A stretch of DNA of 64,000 bases, taken from assembly GCA_905221605.1 (NCBI GenBank), contig CAJNDS010002126.1:62501-126500 (forward strand), given 5' to 3'. Numbering within the stretch: position 1 is the first letter of the stretch; the number at the start of each line of letters is the position of its first letter. This document shows positions 39,661 through 48,601 of this stretch, in pieces. The notes under the pieces are model-generated. The model was not told the origin of the DNA and ran no database searches. It was given only the letters and a program-made list of their open reading frames with translations. The translations under genes were made by a program, and so were the position numbers. The DNA comes from Symbiodinium natans. Taxonomy: Eukaryota; Sar; Dinophyceae; Suessiales; Symbiodiniaceae.

Positions 39661-41414
39661 TCATGACTCACAGGGCCGAGAGAGGATGACATGTGACATG
39701 GGTCTCTTATGAGAAAGCTGGGAAATAGCTCCAGCATTCCAAGTCTGGACAAGGACGCTGATCACGGCTGGCAAAATGACCATGAGGTTCGCGGCGCAAA
39801 CCGCCCAGCAGTCCAGGTCCGAGACCGTGTTCAGTTCGGCCTGCAAGGAGAGAAAGAGAAAGCATGGGTTGAGTCTCAAGGAAGGCTCGGGCTTAAGGGG
39901 TCGGTCTAGCTCAAACATAATCTAGTAACTAGTAACTCTAGTAGACAAAAAAGACACAGGCCTTATCTTCGGTGTGCGTCTTGGGTCTTTACTTTACTAT
40001 TGAACAATCAAATCGAAAATAAAGCCCGCCTGATGCGGTGCTGTAGGGAACGCTCATATTGAGTGGGAGGTGGCTGGAACGATGGAGCCTGCCACCACAG
40101 CAAATAATTCGCTGTATCCATGCTGCACTTGTACGCCACGTCCAGGCACGAGCGGCCCTGAGTTCCATAGCTAGGTCCACAATCTCGTGTTTCACTCTTG
40201 ATTCAAAGATCACAAATGTAAACGTCAGTTTTGGGCGAAGAGAATCTCAAAAGATAACCGAAAGTCCTGAAACTCCAAGCCCAATTCGGCCAAACTACCA
40301 CGCCAAATTACCCCGTGTACTAGTAAGCCAAGAAGCGACTGAGTTCACAATCGCCAGGTGCTCCGACACCGCCTGATGCCCGCCCATGTCGTTCAACCGC
40401 CACAACACCTTCTTGAGAAGGTGAATGTGGCCCCTGGCAGCTGCCAGGTGCGACACCGTGGACAAAGTCCCTGCACGCACACTGAGTGCGGTCTGGGACA
40501 TGTGCGACACAAGGGCTGCAGCCATCTGGCGATGATGTGGCCGGTAGGATTGGTCGGCCATCACCATCAAGGCCGTCCAATGAGGCGGGCTCCGCCCCAC
40601 AGTGGTAGGCCGATCCGCCAGCTGGGGCGTCTTCTCCAAGATGGCGAAAACCAGGCTCAGAGAGCCGACTCGCACCGCCCAGTGCAGGGCCGTCATGCCG
40701 GCTAGGTCCTGCACACTGGCCAAGACATCTGGCCTGAGGCTTCTGACCATCGCAAGGGCCCCAGCTTCATCGTTGCGCAAGATCATGTCCAGCAATCCCG
40801 TCTCACGATCGTCCTGGCCGGTCGTCTGCCTCGACTCCAAGAGCTGTGTAAGGTGCGCCTGCTGCTGTGCCATGAGCTCGCAAAGCCGCTGCAACTCCTC
40901 GTGGGTGCTTGGCTGCTCAAGTTCTTCATCACCAGGTGCGACACCGGCTCCGGAGTCATCATCGGCACCTGCATGATTCATGATTTTCAAACTCAAACGA
41001 AAACTTAAAACTGATCTGATCTAATAAACCACAACATCAATCTTCGAACCACTGGCTCCTACACCTAAGCTTCAAGGCACCTGTGGGTACAAATGCATCA
41101 TCTGTCCGGCCCTCCTCGTCCCCGCCCCTGGCACGTAGCTCCTGGTCGAGCTTCTTGAGGTTGGACATGAGGGACGCAAGCAGCTCGAAGTCTTGCTCTT
41201 TGTAGCCAGCTCGTGGGGTTGACTTGCCACTGGAGGCAGGCGTGCCTGCCATCTGCCTGGCACGGCTGGAAGCCTGCACCTGCTGCCAACCTCTCGACGA
41301 TCCCGCTGCTTGTCCTGTCCAGGTCCGAGACCGATCGGTCTCTCCCTCGGAGGAAATAAAATCCACGGACTCCACGGTGGACATGCCGCTGGTCTGCTCA
41401 GCCTCCGAGGCCAT
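39661..41414 (-). CDS. Ankyrin-repeat protein, three exons
   Basis: Exon 1 is 41414-41081 (ATG at 41414), exon 2 is 40968-40355, exon 3 is 39840-39661 with stop TGA; total about 375 residues. Intron 1 is 112 nt, GT-AG, and both its ends carry CAGGTGCC. Intron 2 uses a GC donor (CACCTG|GCGA) and a strong acceptor (CTTTCTCTCCTTGCAG|GCC). All phases agree. Ankyrin repeats are in exon 2: G-M-T-A-L-H-W-A-V-R-V-G and T-V-S-H-L-A-A-A-R-G-H-I-H-L-L-K, with a degenerate one between. Exon 3 has a hydrophobic stretch (AANLMVILPAVISVLV) that could be a membrane helix. The partner is unknown. Stem-loops at 41322, 39816 and 39613. Confidence 0.7.
39816..39826 (-). repeat. Dispersed stem-loop element, copy 12 (GGTCCGAGACC)
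   Basis: Stem GGTC/GACC, CGA loop, flanks CA and G. In exon 3 of the ankyrin gene, read T-V-S-D-L-D, close to the splice acceptor. Confidence 0.85.
41322..41332 (-). repeat. Dispersed stem-loop element, copy 13 (GGTCCGAGACC)
   Basis: Same 14-nt sequence CAGGTCCGAGACCG as copies 5, 12, 14 and 16. In exon 1 of the ankyrin gene, read R-S-R-T-W-T, a different frame from copy 12. Confidence 0.85.
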
Positions 41415-41939
41415 AATCCACGAAGCTCCCTGGGGGTCGGAAGCAGGACTTTACTCTTAAAACTGTAAAATTTCGGTGAGGTTTCTAGTCTCCAAACAGC
41501 ATTTAGTACTAGCTAGTTAATCAATCATGTGATGGCCTCCGAGGCAGAGTCAATGTCGGCTCGTTCGCGGTCACGCTTAGCCGGTGGAAGACTCGGAAGG
41601 ACCTGAAGGGACAAGAGCCAAGAGCATTAGTTGTGAACAGTTTGAATTTTTCCTCCCAGAGCTCATCCTCTATATCTGCACTACCCCGTTTAATTCTCTG
41701 GCCTGGGCTGCCTTTGCCTTTGCGCTGGGTGGCATAGCTTTGGGTTTGCCTCTCGGAGTCCGCGGTGGCTCTGGCTGCGACTCCACTAGCTCAATGTCAA
41801 TCTCAGTCCAGCCGTGGAACGACGATCTGGCCACCTGCCCACGAAAGGTCAACCACAAGCCTAAGTAACCACTTCCTGCTTGTGATGACTTCATGCTTTT
41901 ATTGTTTATCCTGTACTGTTTAAGTTTAAAATTTACAAC

Positions 41940-42967
41940 TCACGACCCCCAATTCATCCATCGGGCCTCAGAGAGGGGTCTCCAGCCAAGGCTGCTGGCC
42001 AGATTCTGGAATTCAGCAGGGTTCATCAGAAAATTCAGACGCGGCCTGCTACCAGACTCGAGGTCGAAGCCCAAAGCATTCTGGGCGGCCAGTCCCAACT
42101 TGGACATGGCCTTGGAGCCTTCCTCACCAAACTTCGGCCCCATCTCCACCAGAGCATCGATAGGCCTCACATTCGGACGCCCCCTTCTCGAATGCACCGA
42201 CTCAGGCGCCATCGAGCTCAAGTCCACGATCTGCCTGAGCTTCTGCAAATAGGCATAGACGTCGTAGGGTGCGAGACCTGTCAAGAAGATGAGGAGAAGG
42301 GCAAGCAAAAAGCTGGAGCGATGTGCTCCGTTTCTGCACGAAATGAGGATTTTGATCCCCTGGCTCAGGAGCTTGATCACGCGGCGGAACTTCTCCACGA
42401 GTAGCTTTTGATCGATGTCGCCTGCTGCGACCCCTGTTCCGTCCATGACGCCCAAAAACTCCACCCGTGAGTCCCGACTGACAGGAGGATTCGAAGCCGC
42501 GGCAAGGATTGCCCCGATGCCGTTTTCAAGCAGCACATTGGTTTGGGTACTAGCTGCCTTTCCGCCGAGCCACAACTGACCCCCATTCGGCATGTCTAGG
42601 ACGATGTGCATCGGATGCCTGGGGAGAAAGTAAGCTTTTGACACTAATTCTAATTCTTGGCTTGCCTGATTTATTCATCAACACTCAGTAACCACTTCTT
42701 GAGTTCGAAGTCGAATACCTTCAAGTCCCACAAACCGAACCTATACTCACACTCGCTTCGCCCGCCAAGCCTGGCATTGTAGGTGTCCCAGCAAAGCTTG
42801 CGGAGCGAGGAGGGACTCCCATACGAGTCAGTCACCAGAGTTTTGGCCAGGTCCGAGACCGCCGCATTTTTCACATGCTGCTTTGACTTTGAGTCTCGCT
42901 GATCCGTTGGCCAGGTGAAGTCCTCGAGAGCCCTGCTTCGAGCATCCAAGGGTGCAAAGTCCGACAT
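41940..42967 (-). CDS. Dual-specificity/tyrosine phosphatase-like protein, two exons
   Basis: Exon 1 42967-42693, exon 2 42618-41940; the 74-nt intron (42619-42692) has a GTTACT donor and a TTTCTCCCCAG|G acceptor, and the junction restores a Trp codon (F-E-L-K-K-W|H-P-M-H). The start is the ATG at 42967; an open frame upstream lacks ATG. The phosphatase loop is C-R-N-G-A-H-R-S (CX5R), Cys near residue 186 and Arg near 192; G-V-M-D-G-T-G about 35 residues earlier could supply the general-acid Asp. The canonical His before the Cys is Ser, which may lower activity. The enzyme would remove phosphate from Tyr or Ser/Thr. A stem-loop (42850) encodes V-S-D-L in exon 1. Confidence 0.65.
42850..42860 (-). 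repeat. Dispersed stem-loop element, copy 14 (GGTCCGAGACC)
   Basis: Stem GGTC/GACC, CGA loop, flanks CA and G. In exon 1 of the phosphatase-like gene, read A-V-S-D-L-A. Confidence 0.85.
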
Positions 42968-43205
42968 TGCCCCAAGCGCAGGCGCAGACAGAACACTCAG
43001 AACACACGTCTCACTCACTGATCGCTGTCGCTTTCTCACTCAAAGCCAAAACGTGCATTCAAGGCGAGCAGCAAGAAAACAACCAATATGATTCTAATCT
43101 GCATCGTGTTACAGTACATAAGTTGCATAGTACATCCTGCACGCAGCACTACAATCACAACAGAACTGCTTGAACCGTCATGCGCCCTGACTCCACTAGC
43201 AATCA

Positions 43206-44462
43206 CTACCATTGAAAGCAACGCGGCAATGAAGGGCAGAAGCAGAAATTCAGTCCTGTCCATGGCCCAGCAAAGAAGTTCGTGAAGCGCTGAAAAGCTT
43301 CCCGCAAAGTACCTGCACGGACAGGATCTGACTCATCGAAACTCATGCACATCTGAATCAAGTCTCGTGCTTGTAGTTGACCTTCACACCACTCGTCCAG
43401 CAATGCAGGCGGTGTTTCAGGGAGAATCTGAAATTTCTCTCTCTCGTCGAAGTAATCCCGAACCCTGTCATGCAAGGCCTTCAACAAGTTCCCTTTGTTC
43501 AGCACCTTTGAGATGGAAAAATTGCCTCCCAAGTTTCCAAGTAACTTAGTAAGCTGTTCGATGATATTCCCAACTCTATGCTGCAAGCAAAGCGTTGGCA
43601 GGAAGAGATGATTCTGGCCCAGCTCCTGATCTACCATCTTCAACATTCGCACATTTGCAGCATGGGCATCTGAAGTTGTCAGGGTGGCAACATATTTCAC
43701 GTTGCCCTCGAGGACCTGTGCAAATCCAGCTGGGCCAGCGGAGAGAGCTGCGTGCATTGTGGCACTATTCATTACGGGACTCAGAATGGCCGGGCATCTG
43801 GCAATATGTTCGTCATGTATGATAGTGTCTCCCACAAAACGGTATGTGACTTGCGCGTGCGAGCACAGTACCGAGTACGAAGCTGAAACAGCATTGCCAA
43901 GGCTGAGGTGGAATGTAGACTCATCGAACATCATGTTGCGTATTGCATATAGCAACTTGGCTGACTTCACCTCTTGGCTGATGCACTCCTTTAGTCTTTT
44001 CAAACCATGTCCTTGCCCATTCATGACTGCCTCAGCCACAACGAGGCGACAAGAAGCCGCGTGAGATTGTCCCGCACCTTCGATGGAACTCGCAACCTGT
44101 CGCTGGGTGCTCTTCTCAAAACTGAAACCAGCTCTAAGAATGGCAGCAGGTGACCAAGTTTTCCATGCCCCTCGACCAGTGAAGCTCGGTCTTTGCAACC
44201 CCGCTTCGTGCAAAGGGAAAAAATAGTCTTCATTTTTGGAGCGGCCACTTGCATTGTAGCTTCGCGCTTGCTGATCTAGCAATGCTTCTTTTTTGCCAAG
44301 CTTGCGCGCTTTCTTCTGCGATCCTTCTGCAGGAGTTAGTCCAGGTCGGAGACCGGATTTCTTCCCAGGTCCGAGACCGCGCGCACTGGCTGAAGCTGCT
44401 ACATCTACTTCAGCTTCCTGCAAAACACCAAGAATGTCGTCCACATCCAGCAATCCATCCAT
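43206..44462 (-). CDS. RNase H-fold (hAT-like) transposase-like protein, N-terminal part
   Basis: First ATG is at 44462 (M-D-G-L-L-D-V-D-D); 418 codons to the stop, of which the last 20 look like intron read-through. An internal K-K-A-R-K-L-G-K-K basic patch precedes a region with M-F-D-E-S-T (Asp near 180), S-D-A-H-A-A-N (Asp near 265) and C-L-Q-H-R-V-G-N (Cys-x-x-His near 292-295). Two spaced Asp residues and a CxxH are the pattern of hAT-type DDE transposases; the C-terminal catalytic Glu part is not in this frame. It could be a domesticated gene or part of a broken element. Two tandem stem-loop elements (44344, 44368) encode R-P-G-L and G-L-G-P near the N-terminus. Confidence 0.55.
   Translation of the reverse strand: MDGLLDVDDILGVLQEAEVDVAASASARGLGPGKKSGLRPGLTPAEGSQKKARKLGKKEALLDQQARSYNASGRSKNEDYFFPLHEAGLQRPSFTGRGAWKTWSPAAILRAGFSFEKSTQRQVASSIEGAGQSHAASCRLVVAEAVMNGQGHGLKRLKECISQEVKSAKLLYAIRNMMFDESTFHLSLGNAVSASYSVLCSHAQVTYRFVGDTIIHDEHIARCPAILSPVMNSATMHAALSAGPAGFAQVLEGNVKYVATLTTSDAHAANVRMLKMVDQELGQNHLFLPTLCLQHRVGNIIEQLTKLLGNLGGNFSISKVLNKGNLLKALHDRVRDYFDEREKFQILPETPPALLDEWCEGQLQARDLIQMCMSFDESDPVRAGTLREAFQRFTNFFAGPWTGLNFCFCPSLPRCFQW
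44344..44354 (-). repeat. Dispersed stem-loop element, copy 15 (GGTCGGAGACC)
   Basis: Stem GGTC/GACC, GGA loop, flanks CA and G. In the transposase-like ORF, 24 bases from copy 16. Confidence 0.8.
44368..44378 (-). repeat. Dispersed stem-loop element, copy 16 (GGTCCGAGACC)
   Basis: Stem GGTC/GACC, CGA loop, flanks CA and G. In the transposase-like ORF, read R-G-L-G-P, the third possible frame. Confidence 0.85.
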
Positions 44463-45500
44463 GTTCGCTCGATCTAACCGAGGCACAGCACACTAAAGTT
44501 TCTTCAAACTCTCTGTTGGAAATGTGATCAAATGAAACCGAAATGTCATCTAGTTGGTTGATAGGCTACAACGGATTGAACAATTCTGAGTAATTCTCCT
44601 TGCATTGTCTAGTCTACTCGAAGGGAGCCTTACAGCTTCATAACATCACAACAGATAGGGCAACAGGCTCAGTTCTGATGCAATGGTTTCAAGGATTTGT
44701 TGGCCGTCCTCCCCCCCCCCCCCCACCCGTCTGATGAGTCTCTCTAGGGTTGGGCACTCCAGGGAGTTTCTGGGGTTGGGCTCTGCAAATTCTTTTACTC
44801 TATTTTGCAGGCCAAACTATTTCTTCTGAAAATGTTTAGGTGTTCTTTTATTTTTCATGTTTTTTGTCTTTTTTCTTTTTCCTGGAATGACAGGATTTCA
44901 TTGAAATATCGGCCACAGGCCTTCTTGAAATCACTCAACCTTAAAATCTATAATCTTATGCCATAATTCGATTTCAAAATTCCTTATTAAAATCCCTCCT
45001 TCAATTCCCTTTACATAAATCATCTAATAAAATTTCATCGAAATTATAAGAAAATATTATAAATTTACCTTATATCCAACGGCAAAAATCCCATATTTCC
45101 CCCAAAAATTCAAGAAATCTCACAATCATCAACAATTCCTCAATAACCATACAATAATCCCTCAACAACCTCTCAATAATATTGCCTGCATCAAAAATCC
45201 CTTCCTCCAAGATTTCTTCCCTTCAATAATATCTCCCTTCAATCATTCTTCCCCAAATCCTAAATAATTCCTAATCAAATCCTCCTCAGCCTCTCAATCC
45301 TAATCCCTCAAATCCCAATCCTTCAATCACAACCCCAAATCCAAGCCCTCGGCCCCCTCAATCCTCCAACCCCAACCCCTCCCATCCCAAAACCACTCAT
45401 CCCCCATCAGATCCAACAAAACCCAAACCAATACAACAAAAGCAAAAAACAAATTACGATCCCGAATATAAGAAATTATCATATTCATCGCAAAATATGA
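44463..45500. other. AT-rich spacer, no gene
   Basis: Upstream of the transposase-like gene. It contains a 14-base C run (44710-44723), T-rich sequence (44840-44880), then about 450 bp of degenerate A/T/C-rich repeats of the CCCTCAATAAT/AATCCC type. I see no coding frame. Confidence 0.6.
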
Positions 45501-45511
45501 TATATTATAAA

Positions 45512-46015
45512 CCACGGACCACCACCACGAGACCACCGCCACGAGACCACCACCACAAGACCACCACCACGAGACCACCACCACAAGACCACCACCACGA
45601 GACCACCACCACGACCACCAACACAACCACCCGCACGGACCCCCGCCACGGACCACCACCACGGACCAACCGCCACGGACCACCGCCGCTGACCACCACC
45701 ACGGGACCACCACCACGGGACCACCACCACGGGACCACCACCACGAGACAACCACCACGGGACCACCACCGCGGAACCACCACCAGGAGACCACCACCGC
45801 GGACCACCGCCACGGACCACCGCCACCCGGCCACCACCACGGGACCACCACCACGGCCACCAGGGACCACCACCACCACGGACACCGCCACCACCACGAC
45901 AGACCACCACTACCAAAGGAGCACCACCACCACGGGACCACCACCACGCTGTGGGACCACCACGACGAACACCACGGGACCACGGACCACGACCACGGGA
46001 CCACCACCACGGGCA
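45512..46015. repeat. GGACCACCACCACG minisatellite
   Basis: About 500 bp of imperfect 12-15-bp units, mainly ACCACCACCACG with GGG or GAG interruptions. Open frames on both strands (Thr/His-rich or Trp/Val/Gly-rich) are by-products of the repeat and not genes. Confidence 0.9.
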
Positions 46016-46241
46016 TTCGGGAAAACCCCCCAAAACCCCAGCCTTTCAGCCCCAACCCCTCAGCACCCCAAAACCACCCACCCCCCACCACACCCGACAG
46101 AACCCAAACCATTACAGCAAAAGCAAAAAACAAAACCCCCCCAAAATACGACAAAACTCCGGACACAAACCCTACACAATTTCTATTAAACCCCAAAACC
46201 CTACACCGTAAAGCGTAAAACCCTGAACCCGGGGGATCCCG

Positions 46242-46559
46242 AAAATTCCCGGAATATTAAATTCCTAGGATTTTTCGAGAGCTGTTGCTGATATGTGATC
46301 GTGAGGCCGAACCCCCTTGAACAACTGGCGGGCGGCGACCGTCATCGGAACTACTCTGGACCAAGAGATTTCCTTGAAGATTTCCTTGAAGGTGAAGGGG
46401 CACCCACGTCATCCCTGTTGCGTTGGAACCTCAAAATCCAACCCGGCAAGCCCAAACCTCAATCCGGACAATTCCTAAAATTCCGGAATTTTCAGCTCCG
46501 GGTGATTCCCAAAATTCCCAGGATTTTTAGACAAAAAGTGTTAAAATTCCAGGAATTTT
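46242..46559. repeat. Series of AAAATTCC-GGAATTTT palindromes
   Basis: Five palindromic or near-palindromic sites occur within 320 bp: 46242-46258, 46258-46275, 46477-46492 (AAAATTCCGGAATTTT, perfect), 46511-46528 and 46543-46559 (perfect with one central base). The last three are spaced about 33 bases apart. Confidence 0.7.
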
Positions 46560-46565
46560 CAGGAT

Positions 46566-46795
46566 CCCCCTGCAAGGCCCTCACAAGCAGCCAAATGGAC
46601 CGGAAGAGGAGGCGGGGCATCCGACAGGGCGGCCGCAGAGCGAAAATAGGGGTCGAGCCCGTAGCCTTTTATGGGGATATCCCCCTGCAAGGCCCTCACA
46701 AGCAGCCAAATGGACCGGAAGAGGAGGCGGGGCATCCGACAGGGCGGCCGCAGAGCGAAAATAGGGGTCGAGCCCGTAGCCTTTTATGGGGATAT
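46566..46795. repeat. Perfect 115-bp tandem duplication
   Basis: Two copies, 46566-46680 and 46681-46795, appear identical base for base. Each is GC-rich and contains a NotI site (GCGGCCGC). The surrounding 46800-47227 has no recognised gene. Confidence 0.9.
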
Positions 46796-47227
46796 TTCCT
46801 TCAAATATACTCTTCAGATAGATAGATCCACCTTCTACGAACTTCTCCCATATCAATTGGTGGATAGATTATCGTGCGGAATCGGTGCGATATTACATGC
46901 CACCCGTGAGCGATTGAGCGAATAATTACAAATTAGATATTATCCTATTATAAATTGACGTCAATACGATATTGCCCGAATAATTCCTTCAAGATATGGT
47001 TGAGCACTCTGAGGCCTCAATGCAAATCGCAGAGTATTGGTATGGCGAGCCGACACGATTGGCCTATCATGGAGAATTGGTAAGAGACGAGAGGGATCAA
47101 GAGGAAATAGAAGCCTCTTCCACCCAGATAATTCGATCAGATATATCAATAGTATTGTCCTATGATAGAATTTTTCTATTTGAGCCGTTGCCGTATGCTG
47201 ACTCAGCCAACTCAATCAAATCTTGGT

Positions 47228-48534
47228 TCATTCAATGATAGATCCAAACAAATGAATTCTCTGTCTGTTGGCGGGAGAAGCAGCAAATGCTCTATCTGTG
47301 GCCAGAATTTGCTGCACACTCCTCAGCTGACCTTGGACAGCAGAGCTATCACCACCAGAATGTGGATCACCCCATGTCACCACGGAGCCATCTTCCAAGA
47401 TCGCAGCACATGCTCCTGTTTCTACTGCATGAAACTGCTGCAAATTCTGCAGCTGATCCTGCACTGCAGTGCTGTCACCACAGGAGGCTGGATCCCCCCA
47501 TATCAACACAGAGCCATCCTCCAGGATCGCAGCAAGTACATCGCCTGAGGCGTGAACCTGCTTTGCACCCGTCAGTCGATCTTGACCTGCAGGGCGGCCG
47601 GCATCATCAAGAAAGGGACGGCTCCAGATCACCAGGGAGCCATCTTCCCGGATCGCCGCAAATGCAGAATATGTGGCATGAATCTGCTGGACGGTCTTCA
47701 GCTGATCTTGCACTGCGGAGCTGTCACCACCACCGTCTGGCCCGCCCCATGTCACCACAGAGCCATCTGCCAGGAGCGCAGCAAATGCTGTACTGGAGCC
47801 CTGAGTCTGCTGCACTCTCCTCAACTGCTCTTGCACTGCGGAGCTGTCACCCCATGGCGTGGATCGCCCCATGTCACCACGGAGCCATCTTCAAGGATCG
47901 CTGCAAATGCATAGTATGTGGCCTGGACCTGCTGCACGGTCCTCAGCTGATCTTGGACTGCAGAGCTGTCACTACCAAAAAATGGATAGCCCCAGGTAAC
48001 AACAGAGCCATCTTCCAGGATTGCCGCGAATGCACCACCACCTGTGGCCTCAACCTGCCGCACACGAATCAGCTTGTCTTGCACTGCAGAGCTGTCACCG
48101 CCGAAAGCGGGCAGGCCCCACGTCACCACAGAGCCATCTTCCAGGATGGCAGCAAATGCACAATCGGTGGCCTGCACTTTCTGCACACTCCTTAGCTGAT
48201 CTTGGGCTGCAGAGCAGTCACCGCCACATTCAGGCTTGCCCCACGTGAGAATCGTGTCACCTCCGACAGTCCACAAAGCAAATGCTTTGCCAGTTGCGGC
48301 CATCTTGAATGGCTGCCTTGCAATCATTGTGAGCTGGTCTCCATCTTGCAGCCCCACAGCCTCAAGGGGTTCGCTGAGATCAGTCAGGACGCGCCCTTCG
48401 CCAGTCACAAGCTTGATGAAAGGCTTTCCAAGAGACTCTTGGGCCAAAGCCTTCAGGTCCCCAACTTTGGAGGAATGTGCGATGGAAAGACTTGCACTCC
48501 GACCGCTGGACAACGCCACGGTCACTTGAAGCAT
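47228..48534 (-). CDS. Ubiquitin-like + RCC1-repeat (HERC-like) protein, broken by one frameshift
   Basis: ATG at 48534. Residues 1-75 form a ubiquitin-like domain (M-L-Q-V-T-V-A-L ... G-D-Q-L-T-M-I-A). Then come eight repeats of about 50 residues with the core S-V-V-T-W-G-D-P-x-x-G-G-D-S-S-A-V-Q-D-Q-L, an RCC1-type beta-propeller blade. In the fourth repeat the frame changes within a GGGG run at 47850-47853 (one base short): the first part would stop at 47821 and the rest continues to 47228 in the next frame. Such Ubl-RCC1 proteins are, as I remember, very numerous in Symbiodiniaceae and are often named HERC although no HECT domain is present here. No introns are needed, which with the spliced-leader-like relic upstream suggests a retroposed copy. 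Role unknown. Confidence 0.75.
47850..47853 (-). other. Frameshift site in the RCC1-repeat gene
   Basis: Sense sequence CCATGGGGTGACAGC should be one base longer to keep the repeat consensus G-G-D-S-S. Either a genuine one-base deletion or a homopolymer sequencing error. Confidence 0.75.
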
Positions 48535-48584
48535 CTTCCAGCAGTCTTAACTACATTTTGACCTCCAACCAGGCACCAAGAGAT

Positions 48585-48601
48585 CTTGAGCCCAAAAGGG
48601 C
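48585..48601 (-). other. Candidate relict dinoflagellate spliced-leader sequence
   Basis: Sense strand GCCCTTTTGGGCTCAAG, 51 bases upstream of the ATG of the RCC1-repeat gene. The 3' part of the conserved dinoflagellate leader is CCATTTTGGCTCAAG; the two differ by A to C and one extra G. A leader remnant in the genome at the 5' end of an intronless gene is the known mark of mRNA reinsertion. Confidence 0.5.

Noticed and set aside
43038-43055. Second spliced-leader relic (CAAAGCCAAAACG on the plus strand)
   Set aside because: Only eight consecutive bases match the leader complement and the position relative to the phosphatase start is not close enough to be convincing.
43036-43263. Secreted small protein with signal-peptide-like start
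   Set aside because: Overlaps the 3' end of the transposase-like ORF in another frame and probably is intron; hydrophobic stretch alone is not enough.
32190-44378. Stem-loops as splice sites, because CAG|G resembles the dinoflagellate acceptor
   Set aside because: CAGG is on the plus strand, opposite to transcription, and the reading frame continues through the elements on the minus strand.
45327-46211. Long open frames of 230-290 codons on both strands
   Set aside because: They arise from the ACC-rich minisatellite, contain only 2-4 amino acid types, and overlap each other on both strands.
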